64,000 bases of DNA from Enterobacter cancerogenus. Its GTDB lineage: Bacteria; Pseudomonadota; Gammaproteobacteria; Enterobacterales; Enterobacteriaceae. The notes under the pieces are model-generated. The model did no database searches, was not told where the DNA came from, and saw only the letters and a program-made list of their open reading frames with translations. The DNA lies in assembly GCA_000773965.1 (NCBI GenBank), contig JRUP01000011.1, forward strand, positions 1 to 64,000. Direction: 5' to 3'. Within the stretch, counting starts at the first letter, position 1; every line of letters begins with the position of its first letter. This document shows, in pieces, positions 1 to 8,791 of this stretch. The position numbers were made by a program, and so were the translations under genes.

Positions 1-897
1 CATCGCGCCTGCTTTGGGAGAACTCCACGAGCCGGTCAGATAAACCACCGACAGCAGACCCACCACCGCCTGGCTTAGCGACCAGGGTGCGCTCAACAAA
101 CGGTAGCCAATGTAATTAAACAGCGTCACAAACGCGCCCATCAGCAGGAAACCCTCAGCAAACAGGAAGGGTAACCCTTTGTCGCGCCAGTGCAGGCGGA
201 AATTGATAAATAAACTGCGCGGTCGCAACGAAGCGGGACGGAAATGACGTGATGCCGGCAGAATCTTCCAGAACATCAGTGCGCCTGCTAGCGAGAAGCA
301 ACCGATCACCCCAATGGCTACACGCCATGAGAAGAAATCGGTCAGCACCCCGGTGAGCAAGCGTCCGCTCATGCCGCCAATTGAATTGCCGCTGATGTAC
401 AGCCCCATCGAGAAGGCAATAACACGGGGATGAATCTCTTCACTTAAATAAGTCATACCGACCGCTGCCACACCGCTAAGAGACAACCCAATCAGTGCAC
501 GCATCATCAAAATGCCTTGCCAACTGGTCATGGTGGCCGAGATCAACGTGCAAATGGCGGCAAGCATTAAGGCAGTGACCATCACCGACTTACGCCCGAT
601 GGCATCGGAGAGCGGGCCGGTCACCAGCAAGCCTAACGCCATCAACCCCGTTGAGAGTGACAATGAAATACTGCTCTCGGCGGGAGAGACACCAAACTGT
701 TGTGACAGCACGGGCAGAATTGGCTGCACACAATACAGCAACGCGAAGGTGGCCAATCCAGCGGAGAATAATGCCAGCGTGACGCGCATAAACTGCGGCG
801 ATCCACGTTCAATCCATTCGGAGGAGGCTACGGTTGAAGCAGGCTTAACGGACAACTCGTCTTCATGAATTGTCACTGCCTGGGAAGAGCGACTCAC
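1..897 (-). CDS. ynfM: YnfM-like MFS transporter, 3' part missing at window edge
   Basis: Inner-membrane major facilitator superfamily transporter; the substrate of YnfM is not firmly established. The first 299 codons are in the window and the gene runs off the left edge (E. coli YnfM is about 417 aa). Translation of the minus strand closely follows the E. coli protein as I recall it, with the stretches QFMRVTLALFSAGLATFALL, GPLSDAIGRK and GMTYLSEEIHP. The start is a GTG at 897, chosen because AAGGA sits 7 bases upstream and the N-terminus (MSRSS) matches the family. It is divergent from a LysR gene at 992, the same arrangement as ynfM-ynfL in E. coli, so the LysR protein is the likely regulator. 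Confidence 0.9.
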   Translation of the reverse strand, partial: MSRSSQAVTIHEDELSVKPASTVASSEWIERGSPQFMRVTLALFSAGLATFALLYCVQPILPVLSQQFGVSPAESSISLSLSTGLMALGLLVTGPLSDAIGRKSVMVTALMLAAICTLISATMTSWQGILMMRALIGLSLSGVAAVGMTYLSEEIHPRVIAFSMGLYISGNSIGGMSGRLLTGVLTDFFSWRVAIGVIGCFSLAGALMFWKILPASRHFRPASLRPRSLFINFRLHWRDKGLPFLFAEGFLLMGAFVTLFNYIGYRLLSAPWSLSQAVVGLLSVVYLTGSWSSPKAGAM

Positions 898-969
898 GGA
901 ATATCCTTAGATGAGAAACGGTCTGATTACTGTAGGAAAATGGGAATAGGTTGTACAATATATTAATAA

Positions 970-981
970 TCTCAAATGAGA
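970..981. promoter_or_regulatory. 12-bp palindrome in the ynfM-ynfL divergent region
   Basis: TCTCA-AA-TGAGA is a perfect palindrome ending 10 bases before the LysR start codon. Its place between divergent ynfM and ynfL fits an autoregulatory LysR operator. This is inference from position and symmetry only. Confidence 0.35.
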
Positions 982-991
982 CGTTTAAAGT

Positions 992-1888
992 ATGAATATT
1001 GAGTTGCGCCATCTGCGGTATTTCATCGCCGTTGCGGAAGAGCTGCACTTTGGCCGCGCGGCACAGCGGCTAAATATCTCCCAACCGCCTCTCAGCCAAC
1101 AGATTCAGCAGCTGGAGCAGGAGATTGGCGCACAGCTGTTTACCCGAACTAATCGCAGCGTGCAGATCACACCTGCCGGTCAGCTGTTTTTACAGGATGC
1201 GCGCGTCATTCTGCTACAGGTTGAACAAGCCGCCAGTAGGGCTGCGCGTGTGCACAGTGGACAAGAAGGGGAACTGCGGATTGGCTTCACCTCTTCCGCT
1301 CCCTTCACCGGATTGGTCTCCGATGCGCTGTATCAATTTCGTCAGCGTTGGCCGGAAGTGCACATTTCGATGCAGGAAAATAACACCCGCCAGCAGTTGG
1401 CACCGCTGCATGAAGGTCGGCTGGATTTGGGCGTGATGCGCAATACGCCATTGCCGAGCGATTTACAGCATCGGGTGCTGCTGCGTGAACCGTTGTGTGC
1501 GCTGGTGCACTGGGCACATCCGCTGGCAGATGCCGAATCGATCTCTATTCAGGCACTGGCCAACGAGCCCTTCGTGTTTTTTGATCCACAGGGGGGGACC
1601 GCGTTGTACGGTGAAACACTGGCGCTGTTGCACCGTTATCAAATCAAACCGTTTATTACACAGGAAGTGGGCGAAGCGATGACGATCCTCGGTCTCGTTG
1701 CTACCGGATTAGGAGTGTCCATATTACCGGCCTCTTTCCGGCGTGCGCGATTGGCGGATGTGGTGTGGATTCCTTTGCAGGAGCACGATGCCATTTCTGA
1801 AGTCTGGCTGGTCTGGTCAGCCACGCGGCAACCCACTGCGCAAATGCACAATATGATGCAATTGATGCTGCAGAATGCTGAAATTTAA
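992..1888 (+). CDS. ynfL: LysR-family transcriptional regulator (YnfL-like)
   Basis: DNA-binding regulator of 298 aa, the usual LysR length. An N-terminal winged helix-turn-helix (about residues 1-60, with LRYFIAVAEELHFGRAAQRL and SQPPLSQQI) is followed by the two-lobed effector-binding domain (about 90-295). It is divergent from ynfM with a 94-base shared control region, as in E. coli, which supports control of the neighbouring transporter. No strong Shine-Dalgarno is visible; the ATG was chosen because the family motif begins directly after it. The effector is unknown. Confidence 0.85.
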   Translation: MNIELRHLRYFIAVAEELHFGRAAQRLNISQPPLSQQIQQLEQEIGAQLFTRTNRSVQITPAGQLFLQDARVILLQVEQAASRAARVHSGQEGELRIGFTSSAPFTGLVSDALYQFRQRWPEVHISMQENNTRQQLAPLHEGRLDLGVMRNTPLPSDLQHRVLLREPLCALVHWAHPLADAESISIQALANEPFVFFDPQGGTALYGETLALLHRYQIKPFITQEVGEAMTILGLVATGLGVSILPASFRRARLADVVWIPLQEHDAISEVWLVWSATRQPTAQMHNMMQLMLQNAEI

Positions 1889-2023
1889 ATCGTCTGACGA
1901 ATGATGGCCCGATCTTTATGTGCGATAAATCACATTTCTAATCAAATATTTGACGCTGCCTGCCAATCTGCATCACCATAGCTGCTGTTTATTTAGAAGC
2001 GCGAAAATATCCGGGAGCAGGGC

Positions 2024-3241
2024 GTGAATCTGGACAGTCAGCCTGGCCACATTGACCAAATAAAACAGACCAACGCAGGTGTGGTTTACCGACTGATTGA
2101 CCTTTACGGCCCGATTTCGCGTATTGAGCTTTCTAAACGTGCCCAGCTGGCACCCGCCAGCATCACCAAAATTGTGCGTGAAATGCTGGATGCACATCTG
2201 GTGCAGGAAACTGAGTTTCAGGATCCAGGCAGCCGGGGCCGTCCGGCCATTGGCTTGATTCTCGACACCTTCGCCTGGCACTATCTTGCCATCCGTATTC
2301 AACCGGGACAGATCACGTTAACGCTGCGCGATCTTAGCAGCCGTGCGTTGCAGGAAGATCGACTGCCACTGCCTGCCAGCGCTGACCAGCCGCTGCTGCA
2401 AACGCTGCAGCAAATGGTTAATGACTTCTTCATCCGCCATCAGAACAAACTTGAGCGTCTTACCGCGATTGCCATCACGTTACCCGGCTTGATTAATGCG
2501 GCTTCCGGTGTAGTACACCGCATGCCGGGCTATGACGTGCAGGAAATGCCGTTAGGCGAAACGCTCTCCACGCTTACGGGGTTACCAGTATTCGTGCAGC
2601 ATGACATCTCCGCCTGGACACTGGCTGAAGCGCTGTTTGGTGCTTCGCGCGGTGCGCAGGATGTGATTCAAATTGTGATTGATGAAACGGTAGGTGCAGG
2701 CGTGATCAGCGGGGGACAGCTGTTACATAAACGTGGCCGCGCGCTGGTTGAAATTGGCCATACGCAGATCGACCCCTATGGTCAGCAGTGTTACTGCGGC
2801 AATCATGGCTGTCTGGAAACCGTGGCCAGCACCGGCAGTTTATTGCAACTGGCGGCCCAGCGTTTATCCTCGCAGCCCGACAGTTTGCTGCATCGTGAAC
2901 CGCTAACCATCGCCAGTTTATGTGCAGCCGCGCAGCAGGGCGATCGACTGGCGCGTGATGTGATTGCCGGAGTCGGCCACCACATTGGTCGTATGTTGGC
3001 GATGATGGTGAATATCTTTAATCCACAACAAATTCTTATTGGTTCACCATTGAATCAAGCGGCTGATGTGCTGTTTCCTGCCGTTAGCAGCACTATTCGC
3101 CAGCAGGCGTTGCCTGCATACAGTAATGAAATTCAGCTTGCACCCACCAGCTTCAGCGATCCGGGTACCCATGGTGCCGCCGCGCTGATCAAAGACTCAC
3201 TTTATAGCGGCCATTTGCTGGTAAAACTGTTGCAAGGCTAA
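2024..3241 (+). CDS. mlc: Mlc, ROK-family repressor of glucose/PTS genes
   Basis: Mlc (DgsA) represses ptsG, manXYZ, ptsHI and malT in enterobacteria and is relieved when unphosphorylated EIICB-Glc sequesters it at the membrane (family knowledge). The 405-aa product is nearly the E. coli length (406). The helix-turn-helix lies near residues 30-60 (RIELSKRAQLAPASITKIV). The ROK zinc site is intact: His246 and Cys256, Cys258, Cys263 in CYCGNHGC, followed by LETVAS. The N-terminus QPGHIDQIKQTNAG matches the Mlc signature. The start is GTG with GGGAG eight bases upstream. bioD2 lies downstream as in E. coli (dgsA-ynfK). Confidence 0.93.
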   Translation: MNLDSQPGHIDQIKQTNAGVVYRLIDLYGPISRIELSKRAQLAPASITKIVREMLDAHLVQETEFQDPGSRGRPAIGLILDTFAWHYLAIRIQPGQITLTLRDLSSRALQEDRLPLPASADQPLLQTLQQMVNDFFIRHQNKLERLTAIAITLPGLINAASGVVHRMPGYDVQEMPLGETLSTLTGLPVFVQHDISAWTLAEALFGASRGAQDVIQIVIDETVGAGVISGGQLLHKRGRALVEIGHTQIDPYGQQCYCGNHGCLETVASTGSLLQLAAQRLSSQPDSLLHREPLTIASLCAAAQQGDRLARDVIAGVGHHIGRMLAMMVNIFNPQQILIGSPLNQAADVLFPAVSSTIRQQALPAYSNEIQLAPTSFSDPGTHGAAALIKDSLYSGHLLVKLLQG

Positions 3242-3346
3242 TCACTGCTCGCCTTAAGTTTGCGCTAACGCAATCTGCCATCCGAGACATTTCCTTAAAC
3301 TGCCTTCTTCGCAGGTTACACATCGCTTCAACGAAGGAGGAATAAG

Positions 3347-4048
3347 GTGAAAACAATCTTTGTCACCGGTACCGACACCGCGGTGGGTAAAACCGTCGTG
3401 TCACGCGCGCTGCTGCAGTGTTTCGCCAAAGCGGGTCTCTGTGCAGCAGGCTACAAACCTGTTGCTAAAAGTGCACAGCACACGCCAGACGGATTGCGTA
3501 ATAAAGATGCTTTGCTGCTGCAGCAGGCATCGGGTCTTGAACTGCCTTACCAGGCGGTGAATCCCATCACCCTGGAAGAAGATGAAATCAGCACCAGCGC
3601 ATCCGTGCGAATGGATTATCCGTTGCTGAGCCGCAGCCTTGAGCAGTTACAAAGCCGCGCCGCGCGGGTGGTGGTGGAGGGAACTGGCGGCTGGCGCAGT
3701 CTGATGAATGATCTGCAGCCGCTTTCCTCCTGGGTTCAGCAGGAACAGCTGCCGGTGGTGCTGGTGGTAGGCATAAAGGAAGGTTGCATTAGTCATGCTT
3801 TACTGACCGCTGATGCCGTTGCTCGTGATGGGCTGTCTTTGGTGGGCTGGGTCGCCAACCGGATTAACCCAGGATTGGCTCATTACGCTGAAATCATTGA
3901 TGTTCTGCGTGAAAAGCTAGGCGCACCGCTGCTGGGTGAGTTGCCTTATCTGCCGCGTGCCGAACAGCGTGAGCTGAGTGGTTATCTGAACATTTCCCTG
4001 CTGGATGAGGCATTACTGCACGTTGATAGTGCACAGCCTGCGGCATGA
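3347..4048 (+). CDS. bioD2: dethiobiotin synthetase-like protein BioD2 (YnfK)
   Basis: ATP-dependent carboxylase of the BioD family, which closes the ureido ring of dethiobiotin from 7,8-diaminopelargonate and CO2. The P-loop GTDTAVGKT lies at residues 8-16 and the second conserved segment VVEGTGGW near residue 108. At 233 aa it has normal BioD length. The start is GTG behind a strong AAGGAGGA. It is the paralogue that sits next to mlc in E. coli (ynfK), not the bio-operon copy; its physiological need beside BioD1 is not clear. Confidence 0.87.
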   Translation: MKTIFVTGTDTAVGKTVVSRALLQCFAKAGLCAAGYKPVAKSAQHTPDGLRNKDALLLQQASGLELPYQAVNPITLEEDEISTSASVRMDYPLLSRSLEQLQSRAARVVVEGTGGWRSLMNDLQPLSSWVQQEQLPVVLVVGIKEGCISHALLTADAVARDGLSLVGWVANRINPGLAHYAEIIDVLREKLGAPLLGELPYLPRAEQRELSGYLNISLLDEALLHVDSAQPAA

Positions 4049-4188
4049 TGAAACGAAGTGATGCAAATGATCGGTGGCTGAATCTAAGGTTTCGGATTCA
4101 GCATCCGAGATTGATCTGCTTTAATCAGCTTATAATCATGCGGTTATAAATTTTTTCCTCAATGTGAGTGCCAATGGCGTGAATCATG

Positions 4189-4205
4189 CATCAGCCATGC
4201 TGATG
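4189..4205. promoter_or_regulatory. hairpin/palindrome in the NCS2 permease leader
   Basis: CATCAGC-CAT-GCTGATG is a perfect 7-bp inverted repeat 22 bases before the permease start. A TATAAT at 4131-4136 upstream is a candidate -10 without a good -35. A second inverted repeat, GCTGAATC/GATTCAGC at 4077-4084 and 4095-4102, follows bioD2 and has no T-tract. The 179-base gap therefore holds a probable promoter and a structured or operator-like leader. Role inferred. Confidence 0.35.
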
Positions 4206-4227
4206 AATATTCTGCCGGAGCACACAC

Positions 4228-5598
4228 ATGTCGCACTCCCCTAAAGGTTTATTGTATGGGCTTGATGCCCGTATTGGTCCTGTTCCCGCCTTTTTCGCTG
4301 CGTTGCAGCACGTCCTTGCCAGCGTGGTGGGGATCATTACGCCGCCACTGATTATTGGCTCAATCCTCGGATTGCAGACTTACATTCCGTATCTGATCAG
4401 CATGTCTTTGCTGGTTTCCGGTTTAGGGACATTTCTGCAGGCGCGTCGCTTTATGGGGATTGGGGCGGGCATGATTTGCCTGCAAGGCACCAGCTTTGCT
4501 TTTCTCGGCGTCATCTTATCTGGCGGTTTGATGGTGAAAGCGCAGGGCGGTTCACCGGAAGCAATCATGGCGATGATCATGGGCTGTAACTTTGTAGCCG
4601 CGTTTATCCCGATGTTGATCAGCCGTTGCGTAGCGCCGTTGCGGAAAGTGCTGACGCCGGTGGTGACCGGCACGGTGATTACCTTGATCGGCATCAGCCT
4701 GATTAAAGTGAGCATCACCGATTGGGCTGGCGGCCATAACGCCACTGACTTTGGTGCGCCAGGAAATCTGGCGCTGGGCGGGCTGACGCTGCTGGTGATT
4801 ATTGTGCTTAACCGTTCCCAGAATCGCTGGATGCGCCTTCTCGCGGTGGTAGCAGGTATCGCCGTGGGCTGTCTGGCGGCGGCACTGACCGGCCATCTGC
4901 CCATCAAACCGATGATGTCCAGCCACTGGCTGGTTTTGCCTTCATTTTTCCGCTTTGGTTTCGACTTTAGCTGGAGCATTTTCGTGCCGATTGCGCTGGT
5001 ATCGATGATTTGCGTGATTGAGGCGGTAGGGGATTTGACGGCGAATTGCCTGATTTCGCAGCAACCCATTGAGGGCGACGGTTTTCAACGTCGTTTGCAG
5101 GGTGGCATTTTGGCTGATGGGATTAGCTGTCTGTTCGCCGCGATGTTTTCGGCATTCCCTAATACTACCTTTGCGCAGAATAACGGTGTGATTCAGATGA
5201 CCGGCGTGGCCAGCCGTTATGTTGGCATGGTGATTGGTGTGATGCTGTTGCTGTTAGGGGTGTTTCCGGTGATCGGCAATGTGCTGCAGCAAATCCCTGC
5301 GCCGGTACTTGGCGGCGCCACACTGGTGATGTTTGGCAGTGTGGTGGCGGCAGGCATTCGGGTGATGACGCAATCCCCGTTGGGACGCCGTGAGATGTTG
5401 ATCGTCGCGGTGTCATTTGGCATTGGCTTAGGCGTTGAAGCGGTTCCCGAGGTGTTGAAGCAGTTGCCATCGCTAGTGAGTAATCTGTTTGGTCATGCGG
5501 TGACCACGGGTGGCATTCTGGCGATGCTGTTGAATATCGTGCTGCCATCGGAGCGGGGTGATGAGCGGGTTATCGGTGCGGTGGAGGAAAATCACTGA
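4228..5598 (+). CDS. NCS2 purine permease, xanthine/urate type (XanP-like)
   Basis: Inner-membrane proton-coupled nucleobase symporter of the NCS2 (NAT) family, 456 aa with about 12-14 hydrophobic segments. The family signature is clear: Q317-N-N-G-V-I-Q-M-T-G-V-A-S-R, the form seen in xanthine permeases XanP and XanQ and the urate carrier UacT rather than in uracil carriers. The upstream LQGTSF segment, near residue 90, is also typical. Substrate is inferred as xanthine or urate; this fits the guanine/xanthine/urate genes at 22-31 kb, although those are about 17 kb away and separately transcribed. The ATG has a GGAG 8 bases upstream. Confidence 0.82.
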   Translation: MSHSPKGLLYGLDARIGPVPAFFAALQHVLASVVGIITPPLIIGSILGLQTYIPYLISMSLLVSGLGTFLQARRFMGIGAGMICLQGTSFAFLGVILSGGLMVKAQGGSPEAIMAMIMGCNFVAAFIPMLISRCVAPLRKVLTPVVTGTVITLIGISLIKVSITDWAGGHNATDFGAPGNLALGGLTLLVIIVLNRSQNRWMRLLAVVAGIAVGCLAAALTGHLPIKPMMSSHWLVLPSFFRFGFDFSWSIFVPIALVSMICVIEAVGDLTANCLISQQPIEGDGFQRRLQGGILADGISCLFAAMFSAFPNTTFAQNNGVIQMTGVASRYVGMVIGVMLLLLGVFPVIGNVLQQIPAPVLGGATLVMFGSVVAAGIRVMTQSPLGRREMLIVAVSFGIGLGVEAVPEVLKQLPSLVSNLFGHAVTTGGILAMLLNIVLPSERGDERVIGAVEENH

Positions 5599-5616
5599 TT
5601 TTGCGTGAGGAGAGTT

Positions 5617-5801
5617 GGAGATCTAAACCACTGGCTGTGAGTTTGTGCGTACGTTGGAAGAGGCGGCAGATCTTAAAGACGCCGTAAACCATCCCTGGGG
5701 CTCGGCCCGCGCCATCCCTGGCGCAGGACGCTTTACTCCTCTGCCGCCTCTTCCAACGTTTTAGCTGTTGTGCGGTTTGTCTGGATTCGGGCTGCTGTGC
5801 G
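5617..5801. repeat. palindromic intergenic repeat, copy 1
   Basis: A 185-bp unit repeated exactly 249 bp downstream. At its centre is a long inverted repeat whose arms (5651-5669 and 5741-5759) match over 19 bp (ACGTTGGAAGAGGCGGCAG and complement), enclosing about 70 bases that contain CCATCCCTGG twice (5690s and 5712-5721). It lies between the convergent permease and osmV genes, so a bidirectional terminator or a REP-like mobile repeat are both possible. The reading frame that crosses it on the minus strand is an artefact of the repeat. Confidence 0.85.
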
Positions 5802-5865
5802 ATTTGCCATGAGATTCGGCCAATGTGCGGTTTGACTTTGAAATTGTGCGTGCGCTGGGATAGGT

Positions 5866-6050
5866 GGGGATCTACACCACTGGCTGTGAGTCGGTGCGTC
5901 CGTCGGAAGAGGCGGCAGATCGTAAAGACGCCGTAAACCATCCCTGGGGCTCGGCCCGCGCCATCCCTGGCGCAGGACGCTTTACTCCTCTGCCGCCTCT
6001 TCCAAAGTTTTAGCTGTTGTGCGGTTTGTCTGGATTTAGGCTGCCGTGCG
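5866..6050. repeat. palindromic intergenic repeat, copy 2
   Basis: Second copy of the 5617-5801 unit at an offset of 249 bp, differing at scattered positions only. The hairpin arms are shorter here: GGAAGAGGCGGCAG at 5905-5918 pairs with 5990-6003 (14 bp). The stretch between the copies (5802-5865) contains short TGTGCG-type echoes of the flank. The copy ends 6 bases before the osmV stop codon. No gene is supported in 5599-6055. Confidence 0.85.
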
Positions 6051-6055
6051 TCTGG

Positions 6056-7192
6056 TTAAGGATTCAGTCTGCGGCGCGTACGTCCTGAGCTGAGATAATC
6101 CGCGATATAGTCCTGCGAAATCTCACCGCTGTAGCGTCCTTCCTCGTCCACGATCGGCATCCAGACGGTGTTGTGCTCATACAGCTTGGATAGCACCACG
6201 CGCAGATTCTCTTCAGCCTTTCCCGTCACTTTGAAGGTATGCAGCATCTCCTCGCAGCGTCCGGCAGCATTACGTGCTTCGCGACGCTTCACAAATCCCA
6301 GCGGCTTGCCATCATTATCTACCACGGTGACCGATCGCATGTCGTTGTCATCCATGGTGGCGAACGCCTCCTGCAACGGCGTGCTGCGCTGCACGGTGAT
6401 AGTTGGCTGTTGATCGGTGACGTCGCCCGCCTGCACCAGCAGCAGGCGTTTCAGCGTGCGGTCCTGTCCAACAAAAGAGCCGACAAAATCATTGGCCGGT
6501 TTTGCCAACAGCTCGTCGGGGCTGGCGCACTGTACGATTTTGCCCTGTCCAAACACCGCGATGCGGTCACCCAGTTTGAGTGCTTCATCAATATCATGGC
6601 TTACCAGCATTACGGTTTTCTTCAACTGGCGCTGCATTTCGAGAAACTCATTCTGAATCACTTCACGGTTGATTGGGTCGACAGCACCAAACGGTTCATC
6701 CATCAGCAGCACCGGTGGATCAGCCGCCAGCGCGCGGATTACCCCGATACGCTGCTGCTGACCGCCGGACATTTCTCGTGGATAGCGATGCAGGAATTTG
6801 CTGGGATCGAGCGCCACCATGCTCATCAACTCGGTAGCACGTTCGCGGCAGCGCTTTTTATCCCAGCCCAGCATGCGCGGCACCACGGTAATGTTTTCTT
6901 CAATGGTCATGTTGGGGAACAGACCAATCTGCTGAATTACGTAGCCGATATTGCGGCGCAGCGTCACAGTATCTTGTCCGCTGGTGTCTTCACCGTTGAT
7001 CAAAATCTTTCCGCTGCTGGCTGGGATCAGACGGTTGATCATTTTCAGCGTGGTGGTTTTGCCACATCCGGAAGGGCCGAGCAGCACACACATCTCTCCG
7101 GCAGGCACTTCCAGGCTGACGTTGTCCACGGCGTTGAAGGCCGTGCCGTTTTTTTGTGTAAAGGTTTTCGTCAGGTTTTCCAGTTTTATCAT
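6056..7192 (-). CDS. osmV: OsmV-like osmoprotectant ABC transporter ATPase
   Basis: Cytoplasmic ATPase of an OpuC/OsmU-type importer for glycine betaine-like solutes. Walker A GPSGCGKTT lies at residues 39-47, the signature MSGGQQQRIG near 141, and Walker B VLLMDEP follows. Two CBS domains fill about residues 250-375, as expected for the osmosensing QAT family. The 378-aa length is close to Salmonella OsmV as I recall it. It is the last gene of a four-gene minus-strand operon; its ATG overlaps the osmW stop by one base. Substrate assignment follows the family and is not proven by sequence. Confidence 0.88.
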   Translation of the reverse strand: MIKLENLTKTFTQKNGTAFNAVDNVSLEVPAGEMCVLLGPSGCGKTTTLKMINRLIPASSGKILINGEDTSGQDTVTLRRNIGYVIQQIGLFPNMTIEENITVVPRMLGWDKKRCRERATELMSMVALDPSKFLHRYPREMSGGQQQRIGVIRALAADPPVLLMDEPFGAVDPINREVIQNEFLEMQRQLKKTVMLVSHDIDEALKLGDRIAVFGQGKIVQCASPDELLAKPANDFVGSFVGQDRTLKRLLLVQAGDVTDQQPTITVQRSTPLQEAFATMDDNDMRSVTVVDNDGKPLGFVKRREARNAAGRCEEMLHTFKVTGKAEENLRVVLSKLYEHNTVWMPIVDEEGRYSGEISQDYIADYLSSGRTRRRLNP

Positions 7193-7839
7193 TATCGAAT
7201 CCCCTTAGGAGTCAGCGCCGACTGCAAACGGTGCAGTAGCCAATCAAGCACAATCGCTAATAAACAAATCATCAGTGCACCGGCAATCAGCATGCGCACA
7301 TCACTGCCGCTGATACCATCCAGCAGCTGTAAGCCCAATCCGCCTGCGCCGATGACCGCGGCAATCGCCATCACGCCAACGTTCATGACCACCGCAGTGC
7401 GGATACCGCCGAAGATCACCGGCAGCGCCATCGGAATTTCGACCCAGCGCAGGCGCTGCCAGAAGGTCATACCTATGCCGCGACCGGCTTCACGTAGCCC
7501 TGGCGAAAGATTTTCCAGTGCGGTATGGGTGTTACGCACAATCGGCAGCAGAGAGTAGAGGAATACCGCGCAGATAGCGGGCAGCGCACCAATACCCTGA
7601 CCGATCATGGAAAACAGCGGAATCATCAAGCCAAACAGCGCAATGGTTGGAATGGTCAGTACGATGGTGGCGATACCGAGCACCGGCGTTGCCAGCCATT
7701 TAAAGCGCACAATCAAAATGCCCAATGGCACGCCAACAATGATGGCGAATCCCACTGCCACCAGCACCAGCCAGGTATGCTGCCAGGTTAAGGCCATCAG
7801 GGTGTGCCAGTTACTCATGATGTAATGCAAAGTCTCCAT
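7192..7839 (-). CDS. osmW: OsmW-like osmoprotectant ABC permease
   Basis: Inner-membrane subunit of the binding-protein-dependent osmoprotectant importer, 215 aa with about five hydrophobic segments and the EAA-like cytoplasmic loop (REAGRGIGMTFWQRLRWVEIPMALP, read in two parts). The RBS AAGGAGG lies 5 bases before the ATG and overlaps the osmX stop, so translation is coupled within the operon. It pairs with the second permease at 8792-9508 to form a heterodimeric channel. Confidence 0.87.
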   Translation of the reverse strand: METLHYIMSNWHTLMALTWQHTWLVLVAVGFAIIVGVPLGILIVRFKWLATPVLGIATIVLTIPTIALFGLMIPLFSMIGQGIGALPAICAVFLYSLLPIVRNTHTALENLSPGLREAGRGIGMTFWQRLRWVEIPMALPVIFGGIRTAVVMNVGVMAIAAVIGAGGLGLQLLDGISGSDVRMLIAGALMICLLAIVLDWLLHRLQSALTPKGIR

Positions 7840-7848
7840 GACGCCTCC

Positions 7849-8778
7849 TTACAGCATGTTTTTCGATTGCAGGAAATCACGCGCCACCTGCTGCGGTGAC
7901 TGATGATCGATATCAACACGTTTGTTCATCTCGGTGATCGCTTCGTCGGTGATCAGCGGTGAGAGTTGATTGAGGGCCGCATCCAGTCCCGGATGGCTTT
8001 TCAACACATCCTGACGTACGACTGGCGTGACGTTGTAACTCGGGAAGAAATGCTTATCATCTTCCAGCACCTTGAGTTCAAAGCCTTTGACTCGGCCATC
8101 GGTGGTATAAATCAAGCCCGCATCGACAAAACCATCGCGTACCGCGTTGTACACCAATCCCGGGTCCATCTGGCGAATCTGCGGACGATCCAGCGGCATG
8201 TTGTAGGCTTTCTGCAACGGCTTCAGGCCATCGGAACGGCCGGAGAACTCTAAGTCGAGCCCGAGCTTCCAGTTATGGTCGGGGTCGGTTTTGCGCACCT
8301 GTTCCAGTTTGGCAACCAGCTGTGACATGGTGCTGATGCCTTCTTTATCGGCGCGTGCACGCTGCATGGCAAATGCATAAGTGTTGTTCATTGGCGCGGG
8401 ATCGAGCCACACCAGACCCAGTTTGGCGTCGAGTTGTTTAACGGTTTTATAAGCCTCTTCAGATGACATTGGTTTGTTGATGTGGTTGAAGATAATCAGC
8501 GAGGTACCGGTGTACTCCCAGGTCATGTCGATTTGCTTGTTGATCATCGCATTACGACCAATCGTGGTGGCGATATTGGTCTTGGGCACCACTTGGAATC
8601 CTTTCTTTTGCAGCCAGAGCACGGTCATGGCAGACAAAATATGCTGTTCGGTAAAGCTCTTGGTTGCCATCACAATCGGTGTTGCCGCGGCGGCGGATTG
8701 GCTGATGGCCAGTGTGGCGGCCAGTGCCAGCGCGGAGAGCTTCACCCAGCGCGATAAGTTATGCGTTATACCCATCAC
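7849..8778 (-). CDS. osmX: OsmX-like periplasmic osmoprotectant-binding protein
   Basis: Periplasmic substrate-binding protein of the OpuAC/QAT family, 309 aa. The N-terminus is a signal peptide (hydrophobic stretch [19 protein letters not shown], cleavage expected near residue 31). The mature start [15 protein letters not shown] is the characteristic beginning of this family (ligand-cage region). It lies between the two permeases of the operon with 10- to 13-base gaps. Ligand is probably glycine betaine, choline-O-sulfate or a relative; the exact one cannot be read from sequence. Confidence 0.87.
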   Translation of the reverse strand: MMGITHNLSRWVKLSALALAATLAISQSAAAATPIVMATKSFTEQHILSAMTVLWLQKKGFQVVPKTNIATTIGRNAMINKQIDMTWEYTGTSLIIFNHINKPMSSEEAYKTVKQLDAKLGLVWLDPAPMNNTYAFAMQRARADKEGISTMSQLVAKLEQVRKTDPDHNWKLGLDLEFSGRSDGLKPLQKAYNMPLDRPQIRQMDPGLVYNAVRDGFVDAGLIYTTDGRVKGFELKVLEDDKHFFPSYNVTPVVRQDVLKSHPGLDAALNQLSPLITDEAITEMNKRVDIDHQSPQQVARDFLQSKNML

Positions 8779-8791
8779 TTAGCTCCTTGTG

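Noticed and set aside
4380..5069. Minus-strand open frame of 229 codons inside the NCS2 permease gene
   Set aside because: Shadow of a real membrane protein gene; no RBS and no recognisable domain.
5570..5941. Minus-strand open frame of 123 codons across the intergenic repeat
   Set aside because: It is made of the repeat unit itself, reads the same segment twice, has no RBS and no protein-like composition.
6239..7558. Plus-strand open frame of 439 codons opposite osmV and osmW
   Set aside because: It lies antisense to two well-supported genes in the complementary frame, with low hydrophobic order and no family signal.
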